Assembly (NCBI GenBank): GCA_024229115.1 | Contig: JAAEST010000040.1 | Span: 62,001 to 126,000 of the forward strand | Reading direction: 5' to 3' | DNA length: 64,000 nt | From: Oligoflexia bacterium | GTDB lineage: Bacteria > Bdellovibrionota > Bacteriovoracia > Bacteriovoracales > Bacteriovoracaceae | Shown here: one piece after another, positions 44,898-53,618 of the stretch | Position numbering within the stretch: the first letter of the stretch is position 1 | Layout of the letters: the number at the start of each line of letters is the position of its first letter | Program-made: the position numbers and the translations under genes | The notes under the pieces: generated by a model | Database searches by the model: none | What the model was told of the DNA's origin: nothing | Seen by the model: the letters and a program-made list of their open reading frames with translations, nothing else

Positions 44898-45482
44898 ATG
44901 AAAAAAACACTAGTAGCTGTAGCAGCAACACTAATGAGCGTTTGCTCAATGGCCCTAACTATTCAAATCAAAGCGGATATCGACGCTGATACTCTTTATA
45001 AGAAAATCGGTAAAGATACATACCAAAAATCATACTCACTTATGTCAGGAAAAGCTGGAGTAAGAGTTCTTCAAGATGGTGAGGTTATGGTTAACCAAGT
45101 TCAAGAAGTAAATGAAAGAGAAGAAGCTTCTGGAATCAAGATTATCAAGGTATTAGGAAAGAAATCAGTAAGAATCGTTGATCAGGAAGTATCTGATGAC
45201 GGTTACCAATCAAATATCGATGCTGAGGTTTCAGCTAAAGTTAAGAAGAGATTTGGTGGATCTTTAAAGTCTATCTCAATTGATAAGAATCAGCTTCTAG
45301 CTCTTTATAAGAAAGAATTAGAAAGATCAGGAATCAACCAGTTAAGATCACTTAATATTGATACTGATGAGTTGAAGCTTTCTACAAGTATTGAACTAAG
45401 CGGAATGGAGTGTAAGGCATCTGACGATACTCTTAACTGTTTCGAAAATGTAGAAATGACAATCACTGCTTCAGACGAATAG
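44898..45482 (+). CDS. Periplasmic protein of unknown function
   Basis: It has a signal peptide (MKKTLVAVAATLMSVCSMA) behind a strong GGAGG site 10 nt from the ATG. The 194-residue product is alpha/beta with a repeated Asp/Lys/Ser pattern and one Cys pair near the end (MECKASDDTLNC) that may form a disulfide. I recognise no family. The gene is followed by two hairpins, the second an intrinsic terminator, so it is a single-gene transcript. Confidence 0.7.
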   Translation: MKKTLVAVAATLMSVCSMALTIQIKADIDADTLYKKIGKDTYQKSYSLMSGKAGVRVLQDGEVMVNQVQEVNEREEASGIKIIKVLGKKSVRIVDQEVSDDGYQSNIDAEVSAKVKKRFGGSLKSISIDKNQLLALYKKELERSGINQLRSLNIDTDELKLSTSIELSGMECKASDDTLNCFENVEMTITASDE

Positions 45483-45490
45483 AACCAAAA

Positions 45491-45561
45491 CACCTTAGAT
45501 CTCCTAAGGTGACTTTGTTACATATCGCTATAAAAACCCCTGTAATAACAGGGGTTTTTTT
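45491..45561 (+). terminator. Tandem hairpins ending in an intrinsic terminator
   Basis: CACCTTAG-ATCTC-CTAAGGTG (45491-45511) is a perfect 8-bp hairpin. Then ACCCCTGT-AATA-ACAGGGGT (45536-45555) is followed by T residues to 45561, a strong terminator. The remaining 190 bp up to the next gene show no further feature I can support. Confidence 0.85.
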
Positions 45562-45754
45562 ATTCTGAGAAAGGAAATCTGCTGACTAAATTTTAGATGT
45601 TCAAACTTTATACACCCCTCCAATAATCATACAAAATCCCCTTCATATACAGAGCTAAGTCCTTATTTTTTAAAGAGAAATGTTGGCCCAAGCCTTGCTT
45701 TATATTTCATAGAAATTTTTAAACTGATTAAGTTATTATTTGGAGTACCACAAC

Positions 45755-46909
45755 ATGATTAAAAAAGAGCAAATCAAGAAGTTAACTGCGATTGCTTTTA
45801 CATCTGCTTTTCTACTAAGCTCACAGCAGGTTCTTTCGAAACCGCCAAAGCTATTAAAGAAAATCACGAAGCCAGCACCTTCTATTAAGAAGGCAGACAA
45901 AGATTCAGTTCCATTTAACTTTGGAATTCTTAAGTCTCGCTTTTCAAGCTGGGGAGTTGATCCAGACAATAAGAAGTCATCGATCAATATTGTCCCTCTA
46001 TGGAAGAAGTTTAAAGCAAAGAAGAAGATTGTTGTCGCTGTAGTTGATACAGGTATTGATCCTCATCACCCATTCCTTAATAAGAACCTTCATGTAAAAG
46101 AAGGGAAATCAAGTAAGAGTAATTATGGGATTGATTTCTCTGCGAAGAGATCAAATAAGTTTAAGCCAATGGATCAACATGGTCACGGGACTCATGTTTC
46201 AGGGATCATCAAAAGTGTTTTCCCAGAAGCGAAGATTCTTACTTTGAAATATTACAATCCACAAGCGTCAGGACAAGAGAACTTAAACTCTACAATTGAA
46301 GCTCTAAGATATGCTGTTGAACAAAATGTTGATGTTATTAACTATAGTGGTGGTGGTCCTGAGCCAGCTCTTGAAGAACTTCGTATTCTTAAGCAAGCTG
46401 AAAGAAAGGGTATCCTTGTTGTTGCAGCTGCAGGAAATGAAGAATCTAATATCGATATCAAGTCCAATGCTTACTACCCAGCAAGTTATGGTCTAAAAAA
46501 TATCATTAGTGTGACAGCTCATGATCAAAACTTAAGACTATTATCAAGTTCAAACTATGGTAAGAGATCAGTTGATATCTCAGCTCCTGGACATAGAATT
46601 AGATCAGCTCTACCTAACTCTAGATCTGGTTACTTAACAGGAACATCTCAAGCAACAGCATTTGTAACAGGTGTAGCAGCTCTTTTAAAGAGTCACTTCC
46701 CTTCACTTGATACGAAGGAAATTAAAGAGATCCTAAAAGAATCAGCAAAGAAAGAGATTCCACTTCTAACAAAGTGTGCTTCTGGTGGAAGATTAGATGC
46801 TGGAAAAGCTTTTGAACTCGCTGATAAGTATATCAAAGCAAAATCTCTTAACAGATCACTTGCTAACAAAAATAAGAAAGGGAAAGTAATTTACAGACTA
46901 TCAAACTAA
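45755..46909 (+). CDS. Secreted subtilisin-like (S8) serine protease
   Basis: The ATG at 45755 follows TTTGGAG and gives a signal peptide (LTAIAFTSAFLLSSQQVLS). The catalytic triad is complete: VVDTGIDPHHP (Asp), DQHGHGTHVSG (His) and LTGTSQATAFVTG (Ser); the oxyanion Asn lies in VVAAAGNEES. The 384-residue length leaves about 70 residues before the protease core for a short pro-segment. A C-terminal Lys-rich tail follows. It could act on cell-surface or external proteins. Confidence 0.92.
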   Translation: MIKKEQIKKLTAIAFTSAFLLSSQQVLSKPPKLLKKITKPAPSIKKADKDSVPFNFGILKSRFSSWGVDPDNKKSSINIVPLWKKFKAKKKIVVAVVDTGIDPHHPFLNKNLHVKEGKSSKSNYGIDFSAKRSNKFKPMDQHGHGTHVSGIIKSVFPEAKILTLKYYNPQASGQENLNSTIEALRYAVEQNVDVINYSGGGPEPALEELRILKQAERKGILVVAAAGNEESNIDIKSNAYYPASYGLKNIISVTAHDQNLRLLSSSNYGKRSVDISAPGHRIRSALPNSRSGYLTGTSQATAFVTGVAALLKSHFPSLDTKEIKEILKESAKKEIPLLTKCASGGRLDAGKAFELADKYIKAKSLNRSLANKNKKGKVIYRLSN

Positions 46910-46925
46910 CAAATTGCTCTAATGA

Positions 46926-47576
46926 TTAATTTGTAGTCCCTAAGAATTTTAGAAATAAATAACCTGCGAAACACATGGATGCTCCCATCAGAATTGATTG
47001 GAGCAAAAATCCAACTCTCAACATTTCATTTATTTTATAATTAAGAACTGAGTCGATGAATGTCGACTCTGTTGGTTTTTCACTTACTGCAACAGTAAGA
47101 GCTTTTAGTAGTTTCTGGGCCAAAGGATGATTGGCATTATTTTCTAAATAAACAAAAAGCTCTTCTTCATAAACTCCTAAAGTAAGAAGATAAGGAATGA
47201 TCTGCTCCATCTCAAAGAGAAACATCTTCCTTCTCTCTTTGTCGTTATCCACTCTTTCAAAGAGATAATCACCAAGATCATAGAATCTCTTTTTCATTGT
47301 CCTAACATACTTACCAACAAACTTGTGATCTCGGTGGAGAACACCATCTGTTAATCGATAAAACAAAGGAGCTTTAATTTCAAAGATTTCACGCTGAGAA
47401 AAGAAACTCTTACTATCAAAAGGTGACCCAATGAGATCAAACGCTAGCTGATAGTTACACGATTCACATTCTGTATCATTGATAAAGACCGAATGACATT
47501 TTGGACATCTTGCTTGAATCTCAAGAGGATTAAAAGGTCTGTGATTGTGGTTACTACGGATAACTTCCTTGCTCAT
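46926..47576 (-). CDS. Zinc-ribbon protein with C-terminal membrane anchor, unknown
   Basis: Near the N-terminus CPKCHSVFINDTECESC is a CxxC...CxxC zinc ribbon. The middle 120 residues are helical and charged. A hydrophobic segment at about 190-210 (VGFLLQSILMGASMCFAGYLFL) anchors it in the inner membrane with the ribbon in the cytosol. The 216-residue protein matches no family I recognise. Confidence 0.65.
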   Translation of the reverse strand: MSKEVIRSNHNHRPFNPLEIQARCPKCHSVFINDTECESCNYQLAFDLIGSPFDSKSFFSQREIFEIKAPLFYRLTDGVLHRDHKFVGKYVRTMKKRFYDLGDYLFERVDNDKERRKMFLFEMEQIIPYLLTLGVYEEELFVYLENNANHPLAQKLLKALTVAVSEKPTESTFIDSVLNYKINEMLRVGFLLQSILMGASMCFAGYLFLKFLGTTN

Positions 47577-47659
47577 ATAAATAAATTACGCAAAGTATTG
47601 TTTATTGGCAAACTTAATTGCTCTCAGTAAGATTATGTAATACTTAGCTTAAGGAAAAT

Positions 47660-49291
47660 ATGAATCAATCTTTTAAATATCCGGCGATTTACTTATATTT
47701 GCTCCCTCTTCTCGGAGGAATGCTTTACGCTCTCGGATTTCCAACTAAGTCAGGTTTTTATTTCTTCCTTCTTCCTATAATCGGAATGATTTTTCTCCTA
47801 AATGCACTTCCAATTTCTTATGGAGGAATGGAGGACCATAAGCTTTTTAAACAATCAAATTGGAAGAAAGAGATTGGTAGCGTTCTTTCGTTTTCTTTAG
47901 GATATTATCTCGTAGGATATTATTGGATTCCTTACACTCTTAAGGAATTTGGTTCTATCCCTCTCCCATTTAATTTCTTACTAGGATTATTATTTTCACT
48001 TGTCATCATGCCTCAGCATGTGGCCTTCGCTCTCTTTTATCGTTTTGCTCGAAAACTCAATCTGAAAAAGAGTCGCTGGCAAGGCGGAGTCACTTCAAGA
48101 AATATCGTGCTCGCCCTTGTAATTACATTATTAGAATATTTTGTTCCTCAACAATTTCCAGCTCATCTAGGACACCCTTGGCTTCAGTTAAGAAGTCATA
48201 TTGGGCTGGCGCCTTTCTTAGGAGCCCCTTTCTTTTCTTTCGCCAGCTATTGGCTTGCCCTTTCTATCCTTTCGAGACTAAGAGCTAAGAAATTCGACTT
48301 CTTTGGAATTGGGTTCTTTGTAATCTTTCTTTTAGTTAATCTCGTAACTCCGATCTCTTTAAAAAACTCTGATCAACAATTAAAAGTAAAGCTAGTCCAG
48401 GCCAATGTTGGAAACTTTGTTAAGATCCAAAGTGAAAATGGTGTTGGTGGAGCAATCAAAGAAGTCCTTCGTCGTTATGAAACTCTTTCCCAAGAAGATA
48501 GCGAAGGTGTTGATCTTATTATTTGGCCAGAAACAGCTTTTCCCCAACTAGTGAACTCAACACTTATGAAAGCAAATCCAGGATATATTCCTACTAGCTT
48601 CAGAAAAACTTTAAATAATACAGATGCTGACTTAATTTCTGGAGGATATGACATGAGCTCCAATAGAAATAAACGTCTTTTTGAAACAGAATATAATACG
48701 GCTTTTTTCTTTAACGATGAAGGGACACTAGATAATCTCTATCACAAAAGAGTCCTTATTCCTTTTGGAGAAAGCCTACCGTTTGGACCACTTAATTCTT
48801 TCTTGGCCAACTATATTCAAAATATTTCCTATTTTGCGAAAGGTGAAACTTATTCTGTATTCAATTTAAAAAAAGGAGCGAAGGCCAGCCTCGCTATTTG
48901 TTATGAGGTTCTCTTTAGCTCCTATATCAGAGATTACTTATTAAGTTTGGATCTTAATCCTCATTTTATAATCAATCTCACAAACGACTCTTGGTATGGA
49001 GATACAAGTGAACCTCTTCAGCATCAATTCCTTACTCATTGGCGTGCTCTAGAGTTTCAAATGCCAATTATTCGAAGCACTAACACCGGGATCACCAGTG
49101 TGCTCTATCCTGATGGAAGTGAGTCGAAGAAACTTGGAGTTGGAGAACAAGGACAGATAAATATCGATATTCCGGTTGTAGAGCGGCAAAAGACCTTATT
49201 TGAGAGGTTTGGCATTTGGTTAACAGTTATATGTGGACTTATTTTTTGGTTCCTTGCCATTGTTTTTGAATCTAAAAGAGTTAAAATGTAA
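47660..49291 (+). CDS. lnt: Apolipoprotein N-acyltransferase
   Basis: This 543-residue protein has six or seven N-terminal TM helices followed by a periplasmic nitrilase domain. The catalytic triad is visible: WPETAFP (Glu), YHKRVLIPFGE (Lys) and SLAICYEVLF (Cys). It adds the third acyl chain to lipoproteins. The gene ends 3 nt before a lipoprotein gene, and several lipoproteins occur in the window. Confidence 0.94.
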   Translation: MNQSFKYPAIYLYLLPLLGGMLYALGFPTKSGFYFFLLPIIGMIFLLNALPISYGGMEDHKLFKQSNWKKEIGSVLSFSLGYYLVGYYWIPYTLKEFGSIPLPFNFLLGLLFSLVIMPQHVAFALFYRFARKLNLKKSRWQGGVTSRNIVLALVITLLEYFVPQQFPAHLGHPWLQLRSHIGLAPFLGAPFFSFASYWLALSILSRLRAKKFDFFGIGFFVIFLLVNLVTPISLKNSDQQLKVKLVQANVGNFVKIQSENGVGGAIKEVLRRYETLSQEDSEGVDLIIWPETAFPQLVNSTLMKANPGYIPTSFRKTLNNTDADLISGGYDMSSNRNKRLFETEYNTAFFFNDEGTLDNLYHKRVLIPFGESLPFGPLNSFLANYIQNISYFAKGETYSVFNLKKGAKASLAICYEVLFSSYIRDYLLSLDLNPHFIINLTNDSWYGDTSEPLQHQFLTHWRALEFQMPIIRSTNTGITSVLYPDGSESKKLGVGEQGQINIDIPVVERQKTLFERFGIWLTVICGLIFWFLAIVFESKRVKM

Positions 49292-49294
49292 GTA

Positions 49295-49819
49295 ATGAAA
49301 AAGTTACTAAAAATCTTCGCATTATCACTTACTCTAGGGGCAACATCTTGTTCATCTTACAAGCAGTTTCAGAATCTAAGTGAAGAGTTCGAAATCCCAA
49401 GCCAAGTCTTTAAATATGATTATAACCAAACATGGCTAGCCGTTCTCAATGTAATGAAGAAGTATGACTTAGAATTACAAAACCAAGAATCTGGTGTAAT
49501 TAAAACCAGATGGATTGATAATACGATGGAACTTAACTTTGCAGATAGCTTCGGTAGTAGTGATGCTGTTAAGGCCGCTAAGTTTAAAATTGTTCTTAAT
49601 GTTGTGAAAGGTTTCCGAGGTCGGAGAGAAGTTTCTAAAGTTACCGTTTTTAGAAGACAAATGGTTGAACAAGACTTTTTACAAGGCTGGAAAGTAGTCC
49701 CTTCTGATGGGATTTTAGAGAAAACTATTCTTTATAGAGTTGATCGTAACCTTGCGATTGCAGCACAACTTAAGAAAATTGAAGATCAAAAAGCGAAAGA
49801 GCTCGAAGCGAGTTTCTAA
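49295..49819 (+). CDS. Lipoprotein, BamC-like
   Basis: The signal MKKLLKIFALSLTLGATSC carries a lipobox (Cys19). The mature domain contains FKYDYNQTWLAVLNVMKKYDLELQNQESGVIKTRW, the kind of helix-grip wording seen in NlpB/BamC-like lipoproteins. It lies 3 nt after lnt. The family assignment is tentative; a small outer-membrane lipoprotein is the safe statement. Confidence 0.65.
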   Translation: MKKLLKIFALSLTLGATSCSSYKQFQNLSEEFEIPSQVFKYDYNQTWLAVLNVMKKYDLELQNQESGVIKTRWIDNTMELNFADSFGSSDAVKAAKFKIVLNVVKGFRGRREVSKVTVFRRQMVEQDFLQGWKVVPSDGILEKTILYRVDRNLAIAAQLKKIEDQKAKELEASF

Positions 49820-49825
49820 TCTCTC

Positions 49826-50641
49826 TTAAAAAGTTTTATAAGAAATTGCGACCTTCTTCCAAAATCTTCTTTTTAGACGACGATCACTCTCAGGACTTTT
49901 CTTTCCTGTGATTTTTTGAAGACTATATTCCATTTCATCAAAAATATCTTTGTAACGATCTTTCTGAATCATTGTAAATAAAGGCTGAAGAGCTTTTTCA
50001 AACTTCAAATCACCAACTGCCTTAACAGCATCTTTAATGATATTAGTTCTCTTCTTATTGGCCAATTTCCCTTTCTCTTTACCTTGGTAGTAATTCTTCT
50101 TGTCATAGAGCATACTCCAGACATGACCTGAATACTTCTTCAGCTCAAGACGACGAATATTTTCAAGGGCCTGCTTACGAACGAGAAAGCTTTTGTCTTT
50201 AAGTGCCTTCGCATAGAAATGACCAAAGCGATCTTCTTTTAAAGCAAGAAGTGTTTTCAGACTGGCCATTCTCATCACCCAACTAGGATGATCCATGAAC
50301 TTTCCAATAAATGGACTTCCTTTTTTCCCCATGATTCTTCCAAGAAGAAATGTAGCAATCCATCTATTCTTGTCTGGGTACTTATTACTTTTCATAACCT
50401 CAACAAGAGCAGGTACAGACTTACCCGAATAGCTAAACACTTCCTTCTTAAGAGTCATCACTTGTTTCTTTGAAAGGTTCTTAGAAAATTTAGAAAGAAG
50501 CGAATTCTTAATTCTCTTCTGTGATTCAACATTTTTTAAATCTGTTTGAATGGCAGATTTAGTAGGCTTGGCCTTCGCCCAAAGTGGAGAACTTATTAGT
50601 AAACTAAGTACTATACCAGTACCGGTTAAAACTCTTCTCAT
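49826..50641 (-). CDS. Exported HEAT-repeat protein, unknown
   Basis: The N-terminal signal (LTGTGIVLSLLISSPLWA) is followed by an alpha-helical protein of about 250 residues. Helix pairs such as HPSWVMRMASLKTLLALKEDRF and KSFLVRKQALENIRRLELKKY are HEAT-like repeats. Very basic. Probably a periplasmic scaffold; function unknown. The stop faces the lipoprotein gene's stop across 6 bp. Confidence 0.75.
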   Translation of the reverse strand: MRRVLTGTGIVLSLLISSPLWAKAKPTKSAIQTDLKNVESQKRIKNSLLSKFSKNLSKKQVMTLKKEVFSYSGKSVPALVEVMKSNKYPDKNRWIATFLLGRIMGKKGSPFIGKFMDHPSWVMRMASLKTLLALKEDRFGHFYAKALKDKSFLVRKQALENIRRLELKKYSGHVWSMLYDKKNYYQGKEKGKLANKKRTNIIKDAVKAVGDLKFEKALQPLFTMIQKDRYKDIFDEMEYSLQKITGKKSPESDRRLKRRFWKKVAISYKTF

Positions 50642-50661
50642 TCTCTCTCCTATAACGAAAG

Positions 50662-51639
50662 TTATCCTAACATTTTTTCAAATTCAGAAAGTAATTCTTC
50701 TGCAGACTTTTGCTCACCTTCATTAGCAGGAACCTCTGGGGTATCTTCTGCTTCAGAAGTCGCTTGCGCTTCATCAACGGCTGCTTCTGGAGCAGGTGCT
50801 TCAGCCGCAGGCTCTTCCGCTGCAGGCTCCTCGACTGGTGCTGGTTCTGGCTCAGCTGGAGCTTCAGCTTCAGCTTCTGGTTCTGCAGGAGGCTCAGCCT
50901 CTGCAGCAGGTTCGGCAGCTGGAGCAGCTCCTCCGGCCTGAAGTTGCTCAATCGTTTTCTTGAGCTGTTCATTTTCTTGTTGGAACTTTTTGATATTAGC
51001 AAGATCTTCTTCAATAACTTCGTATTCTTGAAGTCTTTCTTTTAACTCATCTCTTTCTTTAGAGACTGCTTCCAGTTCAGCACTATCGGCACCACCGCCG
51101 CCACCACTAGCTTGAGCAGCTTCAAGATCGGCTTGTGCTTTTTGAAGTTTTTCTTGAAGAGAAGTAATTTCTCCCTTCATGATATTTGCTTCTTCGTCAG
51201 AGATTCCACCACCATTTGCATCTCTAGCAGCGGCAAGCATTCTTTCTAGTTCTTCAATTGTCTTATCTTTTTCAGAAACAGTTGCTTTTAATCGAGCAAT
51301 CTCAGCATTTTTTTGATTAAGCTCTTCAGTACTTGCTCCACCAGCAGAAACATTTCCACGTGGAAGATCAGACGTTGGAAGAACAGAAGGAATTCCTTCA
51401 CCTAACTCAAGTCCACCACCTCTAAAAAGTGAAGACTTTAATGCATTACTATTTGAAATAATTGAATCTAAATAATTCTTCACAACACTAGCTGGAATTT
51501 GATGACTCAATTGATGAAACTTTTTACGGTTGTACCACCAGTAAGCAATGAAAGCAGTAATAAAGAAAATCGTTACGCCAAACATAAGGCCTAACAATTC
51601 ATCTGTTGAATGATGTAATAGGTTTTTAAATAAATCCAC
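50662..51639 (-). CDS. Membrane-anchored coiled-coil protein with a Pro/Ala/Glu-rich linker
   Basis: One TM helix (about 17-36) is followed by a Gly-rich linker and a coiled coil (about 105-235), then about 60 residues of Ala/Pro/Glu repeats (AAEPAAEAEPPAEPEAEAEA), and a last motif AEELLSEFEKMLG. The Ala/Pro/Glu region resembles an extended spacer across a compartment, and the tail a short docking peptide. No family recognised. A perfect sigma-70 promoter lies upstream. The GC-rich linker makes false ORFs in other frames. Confidence 0.75.
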   Translation of the reverse strand: MDLFKNLLHHSTDELLGLMFGVTIFFITAFIAYWWYNRKKFHQLSHQIPASVVKNYLDSIISNSNALKSSLFRGGGLELGEGIPSVLPTSDLPRGNVSAGGASTEELNQKNAEIARLKATVSEKDKTIEELERMLAAARDANGGGISDEEANIMKGEITSLQEKLQKAQADLEAAQASGGGGGADSAELEAVSKERDELKERLQEYEVIEEDLANIKKFQQENEQLKKTIEQLQAGGAAPAAEPAAEAEPPAEPEAEAEAPAEPEPAPVEEPAAEEPAAEAPAPEAAVDEAQATSEAEDTPEVPANEGEQKSAEELLSEFEKMLG

Positions 51640-51675
51640 TCTTTCCGTCCTTGGAATAAGCTGTAATTATATAAA

Positions 51676-51705
51676 ATTATAAGGATTGACAGGGGTTGCT
51701 GTCAA
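51676..51705 (-). promoter_or_regulatory. Consensus sigma-70 promoter with overlapping palindrome
   Basis: On the minus strand TTGACA (51705-51700) and TATAAT (51681-51676) are both perfect, 18 bp apart, about 37 bp before the coiled-coil gene. The palindrome TTGACAG-GGGTTG-CTGTCAA (51686-51705) covers the -35 and most of the spacer, so a repressor could bind there. Confidence 0.8.
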
Positions 51706-51732
51706 CGAGTTAAAGTATTTCCCTCTAGTAAA

Positions 51733-52578
51733 TTACTTTCTTAATATACTAATTAACTCAGGATAAGTTTTCTTTGTACCAACACAAATCGTCGGAGCGA
51801 ATGGAGAAAATTTTTGATTTTGATAAGTTCCAACTTTCAATCCTGCTTCAAGAGCGATCAATCCTGCCGCGGCCATATCCCAAGGTGCGAGTCCTCTTTC
51901 CCAAAATGCACCAAACAGCCCTTGGCTAACAAGACAAATATCAAGAGCAGCACTTCCAAGTCTTCTCACTCCACGAGATTTTCCCATCACTTTTTTGAAA
52001 AGTTCGAATTCCTTATTAAAAGGCTCACCTTTTTCAGCAGCAAAACCAGTCACTACAAGAGAGTTTTTTAAAGGTGTTTTATGATCTTCTATAAGAAGTT
52101 TCTTTTTTCTGCCTGTTTCATTATTTAAAAGATAAGTACCTTCGTTTTCTGCAGCGATATAGGACACATTCTTATCTGGCCAATAGATAACAGAAAGTTT
52201 TGGAACTCCCTTTTGGGCCAGACAAATACAAACACAATAAAATTCAAGTCCCGATAAGAAGTTAGAAGTTCCATCTAGGGGATCAATGATCCAAAGCCAT
52301 TCTTCTTCTTCAAACTTTTTCCAGCCATTCTCTTTATCTTTTACATTGAGAAAATAGTCTTCTTCACCCAGTACTGCTGCTTGCGGGAAAACTTTCTTTA
52401 AGTTTTTAATAATAAATTTTTCTGTTTCAACATCAGCTTCAGAAACAACTCCTTGAGCAGCTTTGTGAGTGACATTAAGCTTCGATAATTTTTTTTGATA
52501 GCGAATAAGCTTTTTACCCGCTGCAATTGCAACTTCATTTATTTCTTTTAAAAGCTTAGTCTTCTCAGTTTTCTTCAT
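51733..52578 (-). CDS. Inositol monophosphatase-family phosphatase
   Basis: The Met at 52578, just after an AGGAA site, is preferred to an upstream in-frame ATG at 52608. The 281-residue protein has LGEEDYF, WIIDPLDGTSNFLSG (metal-binding Asp-Pro-x-Asp-Gly-Thr) and APWDMAAAGLIALEAG (second metal site), the IMPase/CysQ signatures. Substrate could be inositol phosphate, PAP or fructose bisphosphate. Its start lies inside yacG by 14 bp, so the two are coupled. Confidence 0.9.
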   Translation of the reverse strand: MKKTEKTKLLKEINEVAIAAGKKLIRYQKKLSKLNVTHKAAQGVVSEADVETEKFIIKNLKKVFPQAAVLGEEDYFLNVKDKENGWKKFEEEEWLWIIDPLDGTSNFLSGLEFYCVCICLAQKGVPKLSVIYWPDKNVSYIAAENEGTYLLNNETGRKKKLLIEDHKTPLKNSLVVTGFAAEKGEPFNKEFELFKKVMGKSRGVRRLGSAALDICLVSQGLFGAFWERGLAPWDMAAAGLIALEAGLKVGTYQNQKFSPFAPTICVGTKKTYPELISILRK

Positions 52579-52795
52579 TATTTGATTGTTCCTGTTGAAA
52601 CTTTTCAACTTCTTTAATTAACTCTTGTGCTTCTTCAATTGAACTAGGCTTAGATGGTACGGTATATGTCTCTTGAAACCAATGACCTAAATCAATCATT
52701 TTACATTTCTCACAACAAAATGGCCTAAAAAGACTATTGTAATAATTAAATTCAATGTCACATTGTGGGCATTTTACCTTCAAAATCTTATTCAT
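52565..52795 (-). CDS. yacG: DNA gyrase inhibitor YacG-like zinc protein
   Basis: This 76-residue protein has CPQCDIEFNYYNSLFRPFCCEKCKMIDLGHWFQETYTVPSKP. This is the YacG layout (CP-x-C, then RPFC-x-x-x-C-K-x-IDLG-x-W-x-x-E) with all four zinc Cys. YacG binds GyrB and inhibits gyrase in E. coli. It overlaps both the upstream aminotransferase gene (4 bp) and the downstream IMPase gene (14 bp). Confidence 0.9.
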   Translation of the reverse strand: MNKILKVKCPQCDIEFNYYNSLFRPFCCEKCKMIDLGHWFQETYTVPSKPSSIEEAQELIKEVEKFQQEQSNNEEN

Positions 52796-53583
52796 ATTTC
52801 CTCGCTATTATTTTCTTTATAGCTCATCCATAAATCTTGAACAGACTGAATGAATTTATTATCAGTCTTAAAGTCATATTGATCAAGACGGTGACAAAAC
52901 TTCAATTTCCCTAAACTGTTAGAAAAGAAGCAATAATCAAAATCAATTTCCTCAACTTTTTCTTCAATAACTTCTCTCTTATTGTTTTTCAGTAAATCAA
53001 TAAGCTTCTTTCGAGAAACTCCTTCTAAAATAAAGTCCAGAGGTGGAGTTATAAATCGACCATCTTTAACAAAGAATATATTGCTAATTGAAGATTCTAA
53101 ATAGTGATTATTTTTCTTAATCACCAAATCATCAAAACCAAGTTTTTGAACTTTTCTTAATTCTTTGGCCACTAATATATAATTTGGAATTTTTAAAAAA
53201 GACTCAAGGCCATCTCGGTATGAAGGAATCTCGACTGACTTCGCTTTATAAAAATCTTTCGTCTGGCTTTTAACTTCATCACAATGAAGCATTCTCTTTT
53301 GATCACTAGTAAAAATCAATCTTAAGAATCTTGTCTTTTCTGACCCTTCAATCATTTTAAAGTCAGCTCTAAAACCCTCTTCGATTTCTTTCCACTCATT
53401 GTCCTCTAACTCATATAAGAACGTTGAGGCCTTCTTTAGTCTAGAAAAGTGATCCTTCAAAAAGACAGCTCTTTTACCAGCTAATAATTCAATCGTGGTG
53501 AATACATAATCACCCTGTCTAAATGCTAAAGACGAGGCCAACTCTTCACTATTATCTGTCTTCTCTCCGTTAATTAAAAACAT
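52792..53583 (-). CDS. Class IV aminotransferase (PabC/IlvE-like)
   Basis: This 263-residue protein is fold-type IV PLP. It has GDYVFTTIELLAGKRAVFLKDHFSRL near the start, the PLP-Lys region LKIPNYILVAKELRKVQ, and SSISNIFFVKDGRFITPPLDFILEGVSRKKLI, the PabC/BCAT cofactor-phosphate loop. It is probably aminodeoxychorismate lyase (folate). A branched-chain or D-amino-acid aminotransferase is the alternative. It is transcribed divergently from the KARI-like gene across 35 bp. Confidence 0.82.
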   Translation of the reverse strand: MFLINGEKTDNSEELASSLAFRQGDYVFTTIELLAGKRAVFLKDHFSRLKKASTFLYELEDNEWKEIEEGFRADFKMIEGSEKTRFLRLIFTSDQKRMLHCDEVKSQTKDFYKAKSVEIPSYRDGLESFLKIPNYILVAKELRKVQKLGFDDLVIKKNNHYLESSISNIFFVKDGRFITPPLDFILEGVSRKKLIDLLKNNKREVIEEKVEEIDFDYCFFSNSLGKLKFCHRLDQYDFKTDNKFIQSVQDLWMSYKENNSEEI

Positions 53584-53618
53584 TTCTATCTCTAATAAAG
53601 ATATGGTATTTAGCCATT

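Noticed and set aside
50667-51045. Long ORFs in other frames of the Ala/Pro/Glu-rich coding region
   Set aside because: They are Leu/Lys/Gln- or Cys/Phe/Trp-rich shadows of a repetitive GC-rich sequence.
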